Part shown: one piece after another, positions 22,958-34,000 of the stretch | How positions within the stretch are numbered: position 1 is the stretch's first letter | Layout: every line of letters starts with the position of its first letter | Notes under the pieces: model-generated | Databases searched by the model: none | Told to the model about the DNA's origin: nothing | What the model saw: only the letters and a program-made list of their open reading frames with translations | From: Tetracentron sinense | Lineage: Eukaryota > Streptophyta > Magnoliopsida > Trochodendrales > Trochodendraceae | Direction of reading: 5' to 3' | DNA length: 64,000 nucleotides | Assembly: GCA_015143295.1 (NCBI GenBank) | Contig: CM026574.1 | Coordinates: 16,184,938-16,248,937 of the forward strand | Position numbers and translations under genes: made by a program

Positions 22958-23137
22958 TGTATTAGAAGAGATGTAATATTTGGTAGATTTGAAATAGATT
23001 AGTATCAATTACATTTTATTTTATTAGGATTTGATTTGATTAGGTTTCTATGTTGAGACTCGTATAATCTTTATATAATAATCAAGGAGGAGTCATAGTA
23101 ATCATCCAAGTTATTCAATAGAATCAATTTTCTATCA
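22958..23137 (+). mobile_element. Copia-type LTR, left end of a decayed retrotransposon
   Basis: The segment starts TGTATTAGAAGAG and ends TTTTCTATCA, directly followed by a primer-binding site. About 180 bp is a common size for short plant Ty1/copia LTRs. No gag-pol remains downstream and no second LTR was found, so the element is a relic. The exact left boundary is inferred from the TG and is less certain than the right. Confidence 0.6.
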
Positions 23138-23149
23138 TGGTATCAGAGC
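23138..23149 (+). other. Primer-binding site for initiator tRNA-Met
   Basis: TGGTATCAGAGC is the standard plant Ty1/copia primer-binding site, complementary to the 3' end of initiator methionine tRNA. It lies immediately after the CA that ends the LTR. Confidence 0.85.
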
Positions 23150-23569
23150 GGATCGATCCGGCCCTATTATTCTTCCAGCGGGTGGTAATGCCACCTGTTC
23201 GGCCTAAATCATTTTTTTAGTTTCAAAGTTATAGCAATTACCAAACCCTTGTTTATATCTGTTTATCATTGATACCTCAAAATTCTTTTTCTTTCTTGAA
23301 CGATTGACCTCTTCTTATCTGTTATTGGGAGAGATCATGACGGTTTGATCTAGTGAACCACTAGCTCCGACAAACTTTAAGATAAGCGGGATGCAACAGT
23401 AATGAACTTCAAAGACTAACGATGACCATCAATATACACGATTGGATGTTCTGACGAATTTTCAGCAAAGATCAAATGATCACTGCTGTTTTATTTTTGT
23501 AACAATTGAACGATCCTTCTTCAAATGACTTGCTTCTAAGTGAGTCTTTTATCTTGATCTTAGATCTTC

Positions 23570-25101
23570 TGTCACGCCCCGATTTTTAAAAACTCACAAC
23601 TCGGCCCATTATATATGGTCCGGCCTAAGATCTAGAATTCATGGATGAGGATTATTAGTAATTTAATTTATAATTGGTATTTTAAGTATATAATTTTTTT
23701 TTTTGTTCGATTTTTTTATTTATTTATAAATAATAATGAAATAAATAGTAAACGAAATTATTTTGACCTGAAATTTTACAGGGACATACTTCTATAAGTT
23801 TATGAACTACGTATAAAATTTTAGAATTTTCTGATAATGGAAAAATATTTTGTAAATATTTTTTTTTTAACTAAACTTAAAATTTAAAGAAAACAACAAT
23901 GTCGCATTACTTTTATTTAAAATATTTAAAACTAAAATTTGATCTCTATACCTATCATGTCTTCCTAAGATATATAAACAAATTCTAGAAAATAAATTTA
24001 CTTCCAAAGCTCATACATCATTCACTAATTTCAATTAAATAAATAAAAACATTAAAAATATCCACCAAAACATGATCCATTAATTTTGTAATTAATCCTA
24101 AATCATAAGAGAAGTCTTCATATTTCTTCTTCACTTCCAAACGTCCATTACTTCATATCTGAAAATATTGACATGACGGTCTAATGAGCTATAAAGCCTA
24201 ATAGGAAAAATTCATTCCATTTTTTACAATTAATTTACAATAAAAAAGCATGCAATATAAATACATTGAAAAAGATATCAATTAACATTACGATTTATGC
24301 AAGTATGATGGCTCGATTTTTGCACCAGCTCGGCTTTACTATCATCACCGATTTTAGTACCAGTTCGGTCAAACTGACTATCCCAAGCAAGGGATCTTCC
24401 TCAATGGCTTTAGGGTCTTTCACCAAAGGATCCACGATTTTGGCTTGCTCATCATTTTAGGGGCTCTCACCCACGGCATCATATAACCGTCTTTAATGCA
24501 TCAATCATGCATAACATGCTATTTACAACATAACAATCATCGTATCACATATTTTTCATATATTCACAAATCTCATGTTATAGATTTCTACATTATTTGC
24601 ACAATAATAAACAAATAAAAATTATTACATGCTAATATAATTCTGAAAATCTCAAACAACATATCATCATCTACTTATAATTTTTTAGTAACAATATCTT
24701 CACTATCAAACATTTATTTGATTTTTTTTACTACAAATTAATTATAAAAAAAAATTTGCAAAAACTTACCTGGATTTTTCTCGATTATTAATTTCCTCCC
24801 AAAAACTTTCAAGTCAAACTTTTCACTCGTTTTCTCGGGCTTGATTTATGCTTCTCCATAATTCTTATTTCTCATTTATTTCTTTTTTTCCTGTGATTTC
24901 TCTCTCTCTTTCTCTCTCTTGTATTTAGTTCTTTTAAAATTTAAAGAGATTTTAAAGATTTTAAAAGAGATTTAATCTAAACTAACCTTATGTAAACTAA
25001 TCTCTATCTCCTTAATTTAAATTTAAAACAAATGATGGGCTTTTGGCCCATGGGTTTGTCACCTTAGACCCATATTATTTTTTTTTGTTCAGGATATTAC
25101 A
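23570..25101 (+). mobile_element. Solo LTR, Ty3/gypsy type, with 5-bp target duplication
   Basis: The 1532-bp segment begins TGTCACGCCCCGATTTTT and ends GGATATTACA, the TG...CA layout and the sequence usual for a group of plant gypsy LTRs. TCTTC stands on both sides (23565-23569 and 25102-25106), a perfect 5-bp target duplication. There is no internal region, so the element reduced itself by LTR-LTR recombination. It lies inside the copia relic. No protein is encoded, and the frame at 24266-24460 is incidental. Confidence 0.85.
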
Positions 25102-25439
25102 TCTTCTATGTAGGATTCATCTTCATGATCTTCCAAGATTGGTTCTAGGTGAAACTTGAATTTTGAGTTCCTTTTGAGACATGAATGTTGATCATCAATT
25201 GGCTTGATTGTATCTCCACTTTAATTGGACGATTTGTTTTGTGCTTCTTCACTTTAGCTTGATTTGATCTTTTTCCAAATCTGATGTCAATAACATGCTT
25301 TATGACTTGAATAGTTTATCAATGCTCTTATGTACTGAAATTCATTTAAACTCTAAGGAGATATTAGTAACACAAATGTCATTTCATTATTTATGTTATC
25401 ATCAAAATTATTAAAGGTACACAATGTTGTAATCTTTAA
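25102..25439. other. Probable continuation of the copia relic
   Basis: Joining across the solo LTR restores continuous sequence at TCTTC. The stretch, with repeated TTTGATCTT and GATTTG runs, would be untranslated internal DNA of the copia element. No protein motif survives. Confidence 0.35.
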
Positions 25440-26110
25440 GCTAACAGATTATGCTTAACCACAGTTAAAGGAGGCTCTACAAGCCGCCACATGTCCCTTT
25501 TAACACCCACTAACAGTGGTTAATATTCTCTCACCCCTATGGGTTCATGCATCTAGCCTTGGATTTTAGAAGAAAAATGATTTTAAAAAAATATATTAAC
25601 CTTAGGTTGATTATGCTTAACCCAGTTAAAGGGGACTCTACAAGCCACCACATGTCCTTTTTAATACTCACTAATTGTGGTTAAGATGCACTCAACCCTT
25701 GGGTTCATGCATTTAACCTTAGTTTTTAGAAGATAAAATATTAACCTTAGATTGATAATACTTAACCACAGTTAAAAGAGAGTCTACAAGCCGCCATGTG
25801 TCTCTTTTAACACCCACTACCAGTGATTAATATTCACTCACCCCTAGGGTTCATGCGTCTAAACTTGAATTTTAGAAGAAAAAAAATATTAACCTTAGGT
25901 TGATTGTGTTTAGCCACAGTTAAAGAAGACTCTACAAGCTACCATGTGTCCCTTGTAACACTCACTAACTGTAATTAAAATTCACTCACCCTTAAGATTA
26001 ATCAATCTAACCTTGATTTTCAAATTTATAACAAAAATATTAATCTTGGGTTGATTAAACTTAACCCCAATTAAAGGGGGATAAATGGGACACGTGATAA
26101 CCTAGGCGTG
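25440..26110. repeat. Array of AACTGTGGTTAAG-family units
   Basis: Units alternate as in 11660-12290: reverse TTAACCACAGTTAAAGG near 25455, 25620, 25764 and 25913, and forward AACTGTGGTTAA-type motifs near 25515, 25675 and 25968. The tail at 26100-26215 also resembles 12300-12410 and 21955-22055, so this may be a more diverged third copy of the end of block B. Confidence 0.7.
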
Positions 26111-27080
26111 TATTCCGTCCAACCCATTAAAAAGGTTAAAAATGTTATTTCATAAAAAAAATTTAATACCCTTAACTAACTTTTGGATAGAATAGTGGAT
26201 TTGCAAAAGTTTTAAAAGTTATCGGACTATAATACAAAATCACAAAACACAATGAAGTATTTGTAAATAACTAAAAAGATATGAGTTTTTGCACAAAAAT
26301 ACCCAAACACATATTATTTACAAAAATTACAAAGTGTCTAACTTTAGAAGTCTCTGCAAAAGAACATACCCTAAATTTTGGATATAATTCTTTGACAATA
26401 ATATTTAGAGTTTAAATATCATAGCTTTAGTTCAAACTGTCGAATTTTAAAAGTCTCCACAAAAGAACGAACCTAAATTTTGGATATAATTCTTTGACAA
26501 TAATATTTATAGTTTAAATATCATAGCTTTGGTTTAAGCTAGCACAACTAAGATTTAAAGAAAAGGAAACTACCCACGTGGGCTGGCTTGGCTGTGTATA
26601 TCTCCCATGGGGTAAGTTTAAGATTTCATTCCCCGGTGTGACGATTGACACGTTTGATAGGCTCATCATATTTAACCATCTTCTATGCTCCGTGATCGAT
26701 TCTCTAACTCACTAATCAATACTAATTAGAGTTAGTGTCCTAACCAATTTCGGTAACCTAAAAACCAATTTCGGTAACCCAAAAAATGGAAACTTACCCA
26801 ACCCAGTTAAGGAAAATAATTACCTCCTCCAACCGAGGAGGTGAAATACCATCTTGCCCTTTTTTTTTGTGTCATGTGTCCATTTTTTACTACATTGAAT
26901 TAATTGTGGTTACGATTTATTAATATTTAGGGTTAAAGTATCTATACAAGAAAAAAAAAATTTAACCGCGGATAAGAAGTTAACCATTGTTTAAAGGGGC
27001 TTTGTAAGGATGAGGAGGAGACATTTGCTCTTCAACTAAAACTATAGAAAACAATACAGTGAAAACGACAAATAGGTGGA
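26111..27080. other. AT-rich DNA without genes
   Basis: Contains a local direct repeat (TTTTGGATATAATTCTTTGA with following bases, near 26377 and again near 26475) and one isolated AACTGTGGTTAAG-like unit at 26893-26990. No gene or transposon end was identified. Confidence 0.5.
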
Positions 27081-27362
27081 CAGAGGTGGAGCCAGGATTT
27101 TCTTGCCTGGGATTAACAATGGAGTATGGCCGTTTGAGGGTTCAGGGGTGTAGCAATATTTTTTTTAAGTTAGAGGGAAGTTGCTCCCTTGCCTAGGGCT
27201 ATACTAACTTAAGTTAAATAATATAGTATAATTTTATTTTTTTTAATTAAATTTAGGGGCAACTGTCCCTTGCTTCCACCCATGCTCTTAGGCATCTTTA
27301 TTGGTAATTTTATTTTTTAAAAAAAATTCAGGAGGACTTCAACTCCATGTAACTCCACCCCT
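27081..27362. repeat. Small foldback element with GGTGGAGCCAGG ends
   Basis: The left end is AGAGGTGGAGCCAGGATTTT. The right end is AACTCCACCCCT, roughly its complement. The same type of end is seen at 41895-42170 and in the larger element at 52078-52991. It is probably a hAT-derived MITE. A target duplication could not be fixed. Confidence 0.5.
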
Positions 27363-27691
27363 AGGTGGTCGTGGAGCACTATTTTAGGGAAAGATGACAA
27401 GACGGGCGATACAGTTGTTATGAGTATGTAGTAGAGACGTGTGAGTTGGCGTCAACCATGAGTGTTAACCCTGCTAACCCCCTAACCTAGGTAGATAAAT
27501 GATTAGAACCAACAAAAAATAAAAATAAAAAAAGTTGGTAAGGACTTTGAAGGGGGAAATCTACCTTATGAATACCATGGGACCTTAGTAGCATGCATTT
27601 ACTTTACTTATTATCATGATTGTGCTAAACGTGCCAAGGGAAAAAGAGAGGTGACCTGCATTTGTACATTACCAAAGAAAAATCACGTGAT
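27363..27691. other. Non-coding spacer
   Basis: No gene, repeat boundary or RNA gene recognised. Confidence 0.4.
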
Positions 27692-27968
27692 TGGATTTGA
27701 GAGCACGACCAAAACCGTCTTGCCTTAGTTTTGCATCCATCATGTAGCCATAAAAAGAGAAGAAGATATCAAATGAAGAGAAGTCAAAAGACATGTCTTA
27801 GTTTTCCATCCGTCATGTGGTGATAAAAAGGAGAAGATACCAAATGGAGAGAAGTCAAAAAACATGGGAAAAAATGAAACAACCTCTCCCCTTCTATCAC
27901 CACATGGCGGATACAAAACCAAGGCAAGATGGTTTTGGTCTTGCAAGAGCAAGACCAAATCCAATCCC
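27692..27968. repeat. Third copy of the GAGAAGTCA foldback MITE
   Basis: The ends pair as GATTGGATTT with AAATCCAATC. Inside these, GACCAAAACCGTCTTGCCTT pairs with AAGGCAAGATGGTTTTGGTC, and two internal TGGTGATAAAAAGGAGAAGA-type segments stand in tandem. It is related to 8117-8450 and 17460-17716. Open frames on both strands here are by-products of the inverted repeats. Confidence 0.75.
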
Positions 27969-28319
27969 AAAATTCACACCATTTGTCAGGGTATGATGTG
28001 TGTGAGATCCATTGTAAGTTACTCTTTTTGTTTTGTGTCTTTTGACTTTCTCTTTTTTTTGGAGGGAAAGCTGGGATTACTCGACTTAAAAGCATAAGAC
28101 AAAGAACCTTAATTTAATTGTTTCCAACGTGAAAGATGAGTCAAGAATGTTTGAGGTGATTTAATCGTTTTAACTTTGAAGTGATTAAACCATTTAGTAT
28201 GCTGTTCGGGTAGGGAAAACCTACGATTTAGTTTGGATTCATTTGGTTTTGAATGCGTAATTTGTGGTATTCTATGAGTAATTCGGATAATAACACTCAA
28301 CTTTTATCACCAAAAAAAA

Positions 28320-28640
28320 TGAAGGAAAGCCAAAACTGTACCAGTGAACCTTGCCATGGTTGAATTTTCAATGGTTTACTTAGGATACCACAAGGAAAAT
28401 GAAGTTTTGAAAAAGGAATGACATTAGATGCCAAAGACCGGTGCGATTGGCTTTATTTTATTTATGTTTATATGCTTAAAGGAAAGCCAAAACTGTACAA
28501 GGAAAATGAAGTTTTGAAAAAGGAATGACATTAGATGCTAAAGACAGGTGCGATTGGATTTATTTTATTTATGTTTATATGCTTAAAGGAAAGCCAAAAC
28601 TGTGCTCTAAACGACTTTTAACTCTACTTGCATTACACGC
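28320..28640. repeat. Dispersed repeat with a 107-bp tandem duplication
   Basis: The unit starting CAAGGAAAATGAAGTTTTG at 28391 is repeated at 28498 with a few base changes. The flanks match the single-unit copy at 12437-12650, which shows that the tandem duplication happened within this dispersed repeat. It is non-coding. Confidence 0.8.
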
Positions 28641-28649
28641 GACTCTCGA

Positions 28650-28810
28650 TAGCAGGCCTATCAAGAGCTGGGTAGCCGGATAGTGAATTCAACAGTGCCA
28701 AACATCAAATGGGGCCCATCAGGTTTAATACATGTCAGCCCTGACATCATTGGATTCACTATTGGGCGGCCCAACTCCTGCTATTGGGAGTTTCTAATCA
28801 ATTTCCAAAA
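28650..28810. repeat. MITE of the CTCGATAG / CTATTGGGAG family
   Basis: ACTCTCGATAGCAGG on the left pairs with CCTGCTATTGGGAGTT on the right around a core with GGGCCCATCAGG. It is related to 13729-13914 and 28876-29535. Confidence 0.55.
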
Positions 28811-28875
28811 AAAATCATGTTTGGAAAACCACTGACAAACCATCCAACCTATGATAGGTTAGGGTTACATAAATG

Positions 28876-29535
28876 GGAAGTGATTTTAAATTCCCACTAA
28901 TAGTACTATACTAATAGTACTATAGAAAGTTGGATCGCACTAGGGTTGTCAACGAGTCAGATTTGGACTGAATCCGATCCGATTAAGAATCTGACATATC
29001 CGAATCCAATCTGAGATCCTTTGAATCATGAATTAATCCATCCGAATTCGATCATATTTTTAAGATCCAAATTCAATCCAATCCGATTAAGGTTAATTAA
29101 AAAAAATTATATTTTAATAATATAAAGCTAATAGTACCTTAATTAACTCTAATTAATGTTAAATTTTTTAAAATTAATATTTTATGCATAAAAAATTTAT
29201 TTAATATATTTAAAATTGTTTTAAAAATTATTGCAATCAGATTGGATTTTAATCGGATTGAATCACCCTATATTTGGATTCGATTATAATCAGATTCCAC
29301 CAATCCGATCCAACGGATCACATATAGGGTCCAAAGTCCGACTAATTGGATCGGATCCGGATCCTGATCTGATCTATTGACAGCCCTAGGTCGCACGATT
29401 AAAAATTCATCGGCACCAACCATCAAGTAGGGCCGACCATTTAAGGCATATGAACCTTGCCTTGGTTGAATTTTCAATGGTACGGTCTAGTTCTTCATAG
29501 TACCTACTATGGAGAGTTTTCAATTATCTTCCTAA
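28876..29535. mobile_element. MITE split by a nested hAT-like MITE
   Basis: The outer left half has GGAAGTGATTTTAAATTCCC and TAATAGTACTATAG. The outer right half ends CATAGTACCTACTATGGAGA followed by GTTTTCAATTATCTTCC. These are the two ends of one element, separated by the insertion at 28941-29388. Without the insertion the outer element would be about 200 bp, like its relatives. Confidence 0.65.
28941..29388. mobile_element. hAT-like MITE with 8-bp target duplication
   Basis: Ends are TAGGGTTGTCAA and TTGACAGCCCTA, the classic short hAT terminal repeat. Flanks are GATCGCAC (28933-28940) and GGTCGCAC (29389-29396), an 8-bp target duplication with one mismatch. Subterminal sequence is full of GGATTCGGAT and ATCCGAATC motifs. 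The 448-bp element has no transposase. Confidence 0.8.
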
Positions 29536-29559
29536 ATAAATTAGATTCTAGTTTATTCT

Positions 29560-30060
29560 TGGGGTTAGGTTTGATTTGGATACATGTATACAGAGACTTT
29601 CATTCAAGCCGAGTTGAGCCAACCTTGCCAAGCTCAATCTGAACCAACCTTGGCAAGGTTTGAGATTGGTTTGAACACTTGTCAGAGGTCGGTTTGGGCT
29701 TGGCTCGATTCACGAATGTTCAAGCTTGAGTTTGGCTTGATCCAAGCCGAGCCAAGATTGGGTTGATTTAAGTTAGATTCGTAAGGTTATTTTGGTAAAA
29801 TAAATATTAGTTTTTATAAAAACATTTATTATTAAATTATATTATAATAAGCTATACTAATTAATACATTTATACAAAATAATATTTTTTTTTATAGTCC
29901 TTTAATCTAAGAGACTAGGGACTTAGGATCAGGGATTTTGCTTTTAACATTATAAATGTATTTTATTATTATTATCTCCTAAACTTATATACTAAAAGTT
30001 AAAAGTAGTATTATGTATCAATATAAACACTATTACTAAAAATATTATATATATGGCACA
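29560..30060. repeat. Repeat with GAGCCAACCTTG and GGCTTGGCTCG motifs
   Basis: The segment 29590-29770 has alternating GCCAAGCTC and GGCTTGGCTC motifs like those at 13290-13500 and 45985-46345. It is followed by AT-rich DNA ending in the same CAATATAAACACTATTACTA run seen at 13233. No gene is seen. Confidence 0.45.
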
Positions 30061-30393
30061 GGATTCTCTCGAGTTCAACTCGAGAGAATATCTCCTGTAT
30101 GAACCCCTAGAGGTTGCCACATGTCTCCTTTGACACCCTTTAACCATGGGTAAGGTTCACCCACCCCTAGGGTTCACCCACCCATTCTTGGTTTGTTTTT
30201 TTATATATTAATTATTAATTTGTAAATTAAAAAAACTATTTTTAGAGTTTTTTTTAATAATCGGGGATGCAATGCTTGTTCCCTTGGTACTGTAGGTATT
30301 CCACCACGCGCTTGAATCCAGATCAAGTCTTGAGGGGTGTGCTAGTTGACAAATTCACTGAGCTAGAACATATATTAACAATTCTAACCAAGG

Positions 30394-30426
<33 letters not shown>

Positions 30427-30500
30427 AAGATTAATATATAATTATTTTTTCACATTTAAAGGGGCTATGCATCATCATCACCCATGATGTAAAGCCCATC
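30061..30500. repeat. Short palindrome, AACTGTGG-family unit and AT microsatellite
   Basis: ATTCTCTCGAGTT and AACTCGAGAGAAT form a 13-base palindrome near 30063-30089. It is followed by a diverged member of the short-repeat family (30110-30200) and an AT run at about 30393-30420. No gene is seen. The segment lies downstream of SEP2. Confidence 0.5.
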
Positions 30501-30761
30501 CATTGCAAAGTTTATTATACACATTATACATATAAAAACTCACTTAAGAGGAGCTCCAAAACTTAGGAGGTATATCGGCCATCCTGCTCCAGCTCCACCA
30601 GCTCTAGCTCCACTAGGTTCAGGTTCAGGGCACTTAATTCAAGTCTATCTATGGAATAAAAATGCTATCTAATTACATTTTCTAGTCAATATGGGGTTTA
30701 CACAAGTCTCAAATCCAACAAAATGGAAATTACAAAGCTGGGAAAACCAGTAAGATTATAC

Positions 30762-31031
30762 TTAGATCTCATCGGACCAGTCGGTGAGCTCGCCTTCATA
30801 AAACAAGCCATCGACAATATTATCGATTAGGGAATCGATGAATGTGTTGCAACTAATGGTGAATATTCGACCCACTCTGGTCCTGGCGCTCGAGAACCAA
30901 GCAAAAGCAGCAGCACAAGTCACAGCGCCCAAACACACCCCAGCTGCTTCGGCGATCCGTTGTAGATCCATCTTTCTGAATAAGGAGTTGCCGGTCACCA
31001 CCTCCATTGTCACTGTAGCTGCAAACACAAT
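30762..31031 (-). CDS. SEP2: SEP2 exon 2
   Basis: 270 bp, 89 codons plus TAA. The acceptor is TTTGTATAG just upstream (31033-31032 are the AG on the minus strand). The exon opens with IVFAATVTMEVVTGNSLFRK, continuing exon 1 without a phase break. It encodes the second membrane helix and the conserved C-terminus. Confidence 0.94.
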   Translation of the reverse strand: MVFAATVTMEVVTGNSLFRKMDLQRIAEAAGVCLGAVTCAAAFAWFSSARTRVGRIFTISCNTFIDSLIDNIVDGLFYEGELTDWSDEI

Positions 31032-34000
31032 CTATACAAACGAATTCCATGGGAATGAGATTCTCAATTAAGTGATTCTTTGGATAGTTATTAATATTCC
31101 ACAAAACATGATTTTCCCTTGTTGGGTCACAATAGCACCTATCAAAATCATCATTAACTCTCTAAAGATAAGTGCTATAGTAGTTTTAGAAAATTATGTC
31201 CTGGCAAAGCTACACTAAGGGATCCAAGCCGAAAAGATGGACCTCCTTTTACTTTGGGTTCTTCCAAGCCGTTTGTCATATCATATGTGTGCTGGAGTTA
31301 GGCTTTGACATGGAGCTCTGTGTTCAACCCAAGTCCACACTTTGCAGAAGGAGCTCGGCCCAAACCAAGTATGAAGTGGGCCTGAACAATTAGAAAATAA
31401 GCCCGACAAAGGCTACATTGCGTCCAATTGGCTTCGTTCCTTAGAATGTTTTTTTACGCTCTACTAGCGGGTGGCACGTGCAATGCACGTGAGAGCGAGG
31501 GGAAGGGGTTAACCACAATTAATAGGAGTTAAAAGGGACACATGTTAACCGTGCGATTGAACTCGCTAGTGACAACTGTGATGCACGTAAGAGTGAGGGG
31601 AAGGACTTAACCGCAGTTAATAGGAGTTAAAAGGGTCACCTGTTAACCAGCGAGTGCGATTGAACTCTCCCTAAGTTCAATCACGATTGGCTGTGATTCA
31701 AAATAGATAGATGAGCAAGGGTTGTTTCGAAATTAAATGAAAGGCAAGGGATAGTTTGGGAATTAAAGCAAACATTATATCAAAGTTTTGTTTTATATAA
31801 GGGTAGTATGGGAATTTCAGAAAAATCATCTACAACTGCCTCTCGCATTATTATAGTAAAGATAGTAAAGAAATATGATTAGAACCGGAAAATCGCATTT
31901 GGCAAGGTTTCGAAACATTTCATGAAAACAGAGTGTTCCTAGCACTATTTTTTTAAGAAAAATAAAACTTTTATTAAATGTTTATGATAAATATGCTATC
32001 TTATCTCAAGAAGGGTGTTTACAGATAACCCCTATCTTATCTCTCTCCATAAATCTTTCTTCACCGTCACTATCACCGCCTCCACTTCCCACTACCACTC
32101 TCTACTAAGCCCACCCCTATCCCGCTACTACCCTCATCGCCACCCCCACTCCCACCTCCTCCACCACAACCTCCAACCCCACCATTACCACCACTCACAC
32201 CTCAATTGCATCACCACCACCACCAATCCTCCCCCCTCCCCACCACCCGCATCCTCCATCACAATCACTCTCACACTACCACCACCACACCATACTCACC
32301 ACCTACATCATGGTAATTCCCCCACCACACCCATGGGTATAATTTGTAATATGACATATAATTTAAATAATTTAAAGAAATTTTATAATTGGGTGGATGA
32401 ACATTTAATTATATAATCGAATTGAAATAGTACAACAACGATCATAAGGTTTTCACATCCAAATAGGATTTTGTTGTTTATGTTCTATATGATCAATTCT
32501 GACTGACTCTCTCCAAATAGGTTCTAAGTACATAATCGTTCCAAATTATCCAAAATGAATCATTTCCAGAATTCCAAATTATCCAAAATGAATCATTTCC
32601 AGAATCAAAGAATGTCAAACGCCAACAAATTACTGCAAATCACTTATCTAACTAGTAAAGTATTTGGATAGGTTTGTATGTTAGTAGGTTAAATAGGCTA
32701 GTAGAATTGTTTTAAGGGTTCTAATATTTAGATTTTCTAGTTTAAATATGTCAATAGAAGTGTTTAAGGTTCTGAAGTAACATAACTTATTAGGTATCTT
32801 ATAATATCAATAATGGATTAACATCTAATTAAACTTATAATCTTAAGAGTTTGGCTATGAAATGAAGTTCAATAATCTTAAGAGTTTAGCAATGAAATGA
32901 AGTTCTGGATTTTCTGCGCAATAAGGAAAGTAATGGATACCAGCGATTACCAGGGGTGTCAAAGATTCGAATTTGGGCTCCAAAATCCTCTTGAAAATTG
33001 TGTCAGGCCCGGGCAAGGCCTATTCAAAAATTATAAGAATCCAGGCCCAAACCCAACACATCCTAATGGATACACATGGGATCTCTACGGTTGGCTATGG
33101 ATGATCCGTAGTTAAACAAAGCTGCCATGTATTCCATTAATTTAAGTTTGTGTTGGTATTAATCTTTAGGATTAAGGCTAAATTATGGGACACGTATAAT
33201 GTTTTTGCGACTATCATGACTTTCGTCCTGCTCCTACCGTAGATAGGGGTGTCAAGAATAATTAAGAATGGGCTGAATAACTACTTATATAAATTTATCA
33301 AAATATTTTTAATTAGAGTGAAACAAAACTCACTATCTGTATAAACTACTGCAGAGCAACAAGGAGACCAAACCCATCGATGTGGAACTAAAGCTTTATA
33401 CGTTACAAAGGGGAAACAACTAGACAACTAAGCACAACCGGATTAGGATTGTCGACTTCGGATCACAAAAATCTCTTGTCACGCTTGGACAGGCCTATTC
33501 AAAAATGACAAAAATACAAGGCAACGAATTTCTGTGGCCGAGGCCCGCGTATAGTATAATACAGGCCTAGCCTCTTTGGGCATCGCGCTTCTCCTTTAAT
33601 CGTGGTTAAGATTCCTTAACCGTTAGAGTTAATAAATCTATCCTTGGTTTTCAGAGAGAAAATTGTATAACAAATTAAATATTAACCTTTTTTCCAAAAA
33701 ACGGAAGTTAAATTCATTAACCCTTTAAACCACAATTAAAAGGACACATCGTTGTGCAAAGAGGCTAAGCTAGGCCAGGCTAGCCCGAGTACAATACTCG
33801 GGCCTCGGCCACAGGAAATCCTTTGCCAAAATACAAGCGCAACCCAGCGTATTGGGGTCCTACTGGCCTAGGTTGAAACCTTTTGAAAAAAATGAAAAAT
33901 AATCACCTCCACGTGGGTGGGTGAGGCGAGGAGCTGCGTCTTGGTTTCCTTTTAATGCCACATGTCCCCCTTTTAACTTTATTTAACTACGGTTAAGATT

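Noticed and set aside
32015-32416. 133-codon frame rich in H, P, T and S
   Set aside because: It comes from a CCA/CAC low-complexity tract inside the SEP2 intron.
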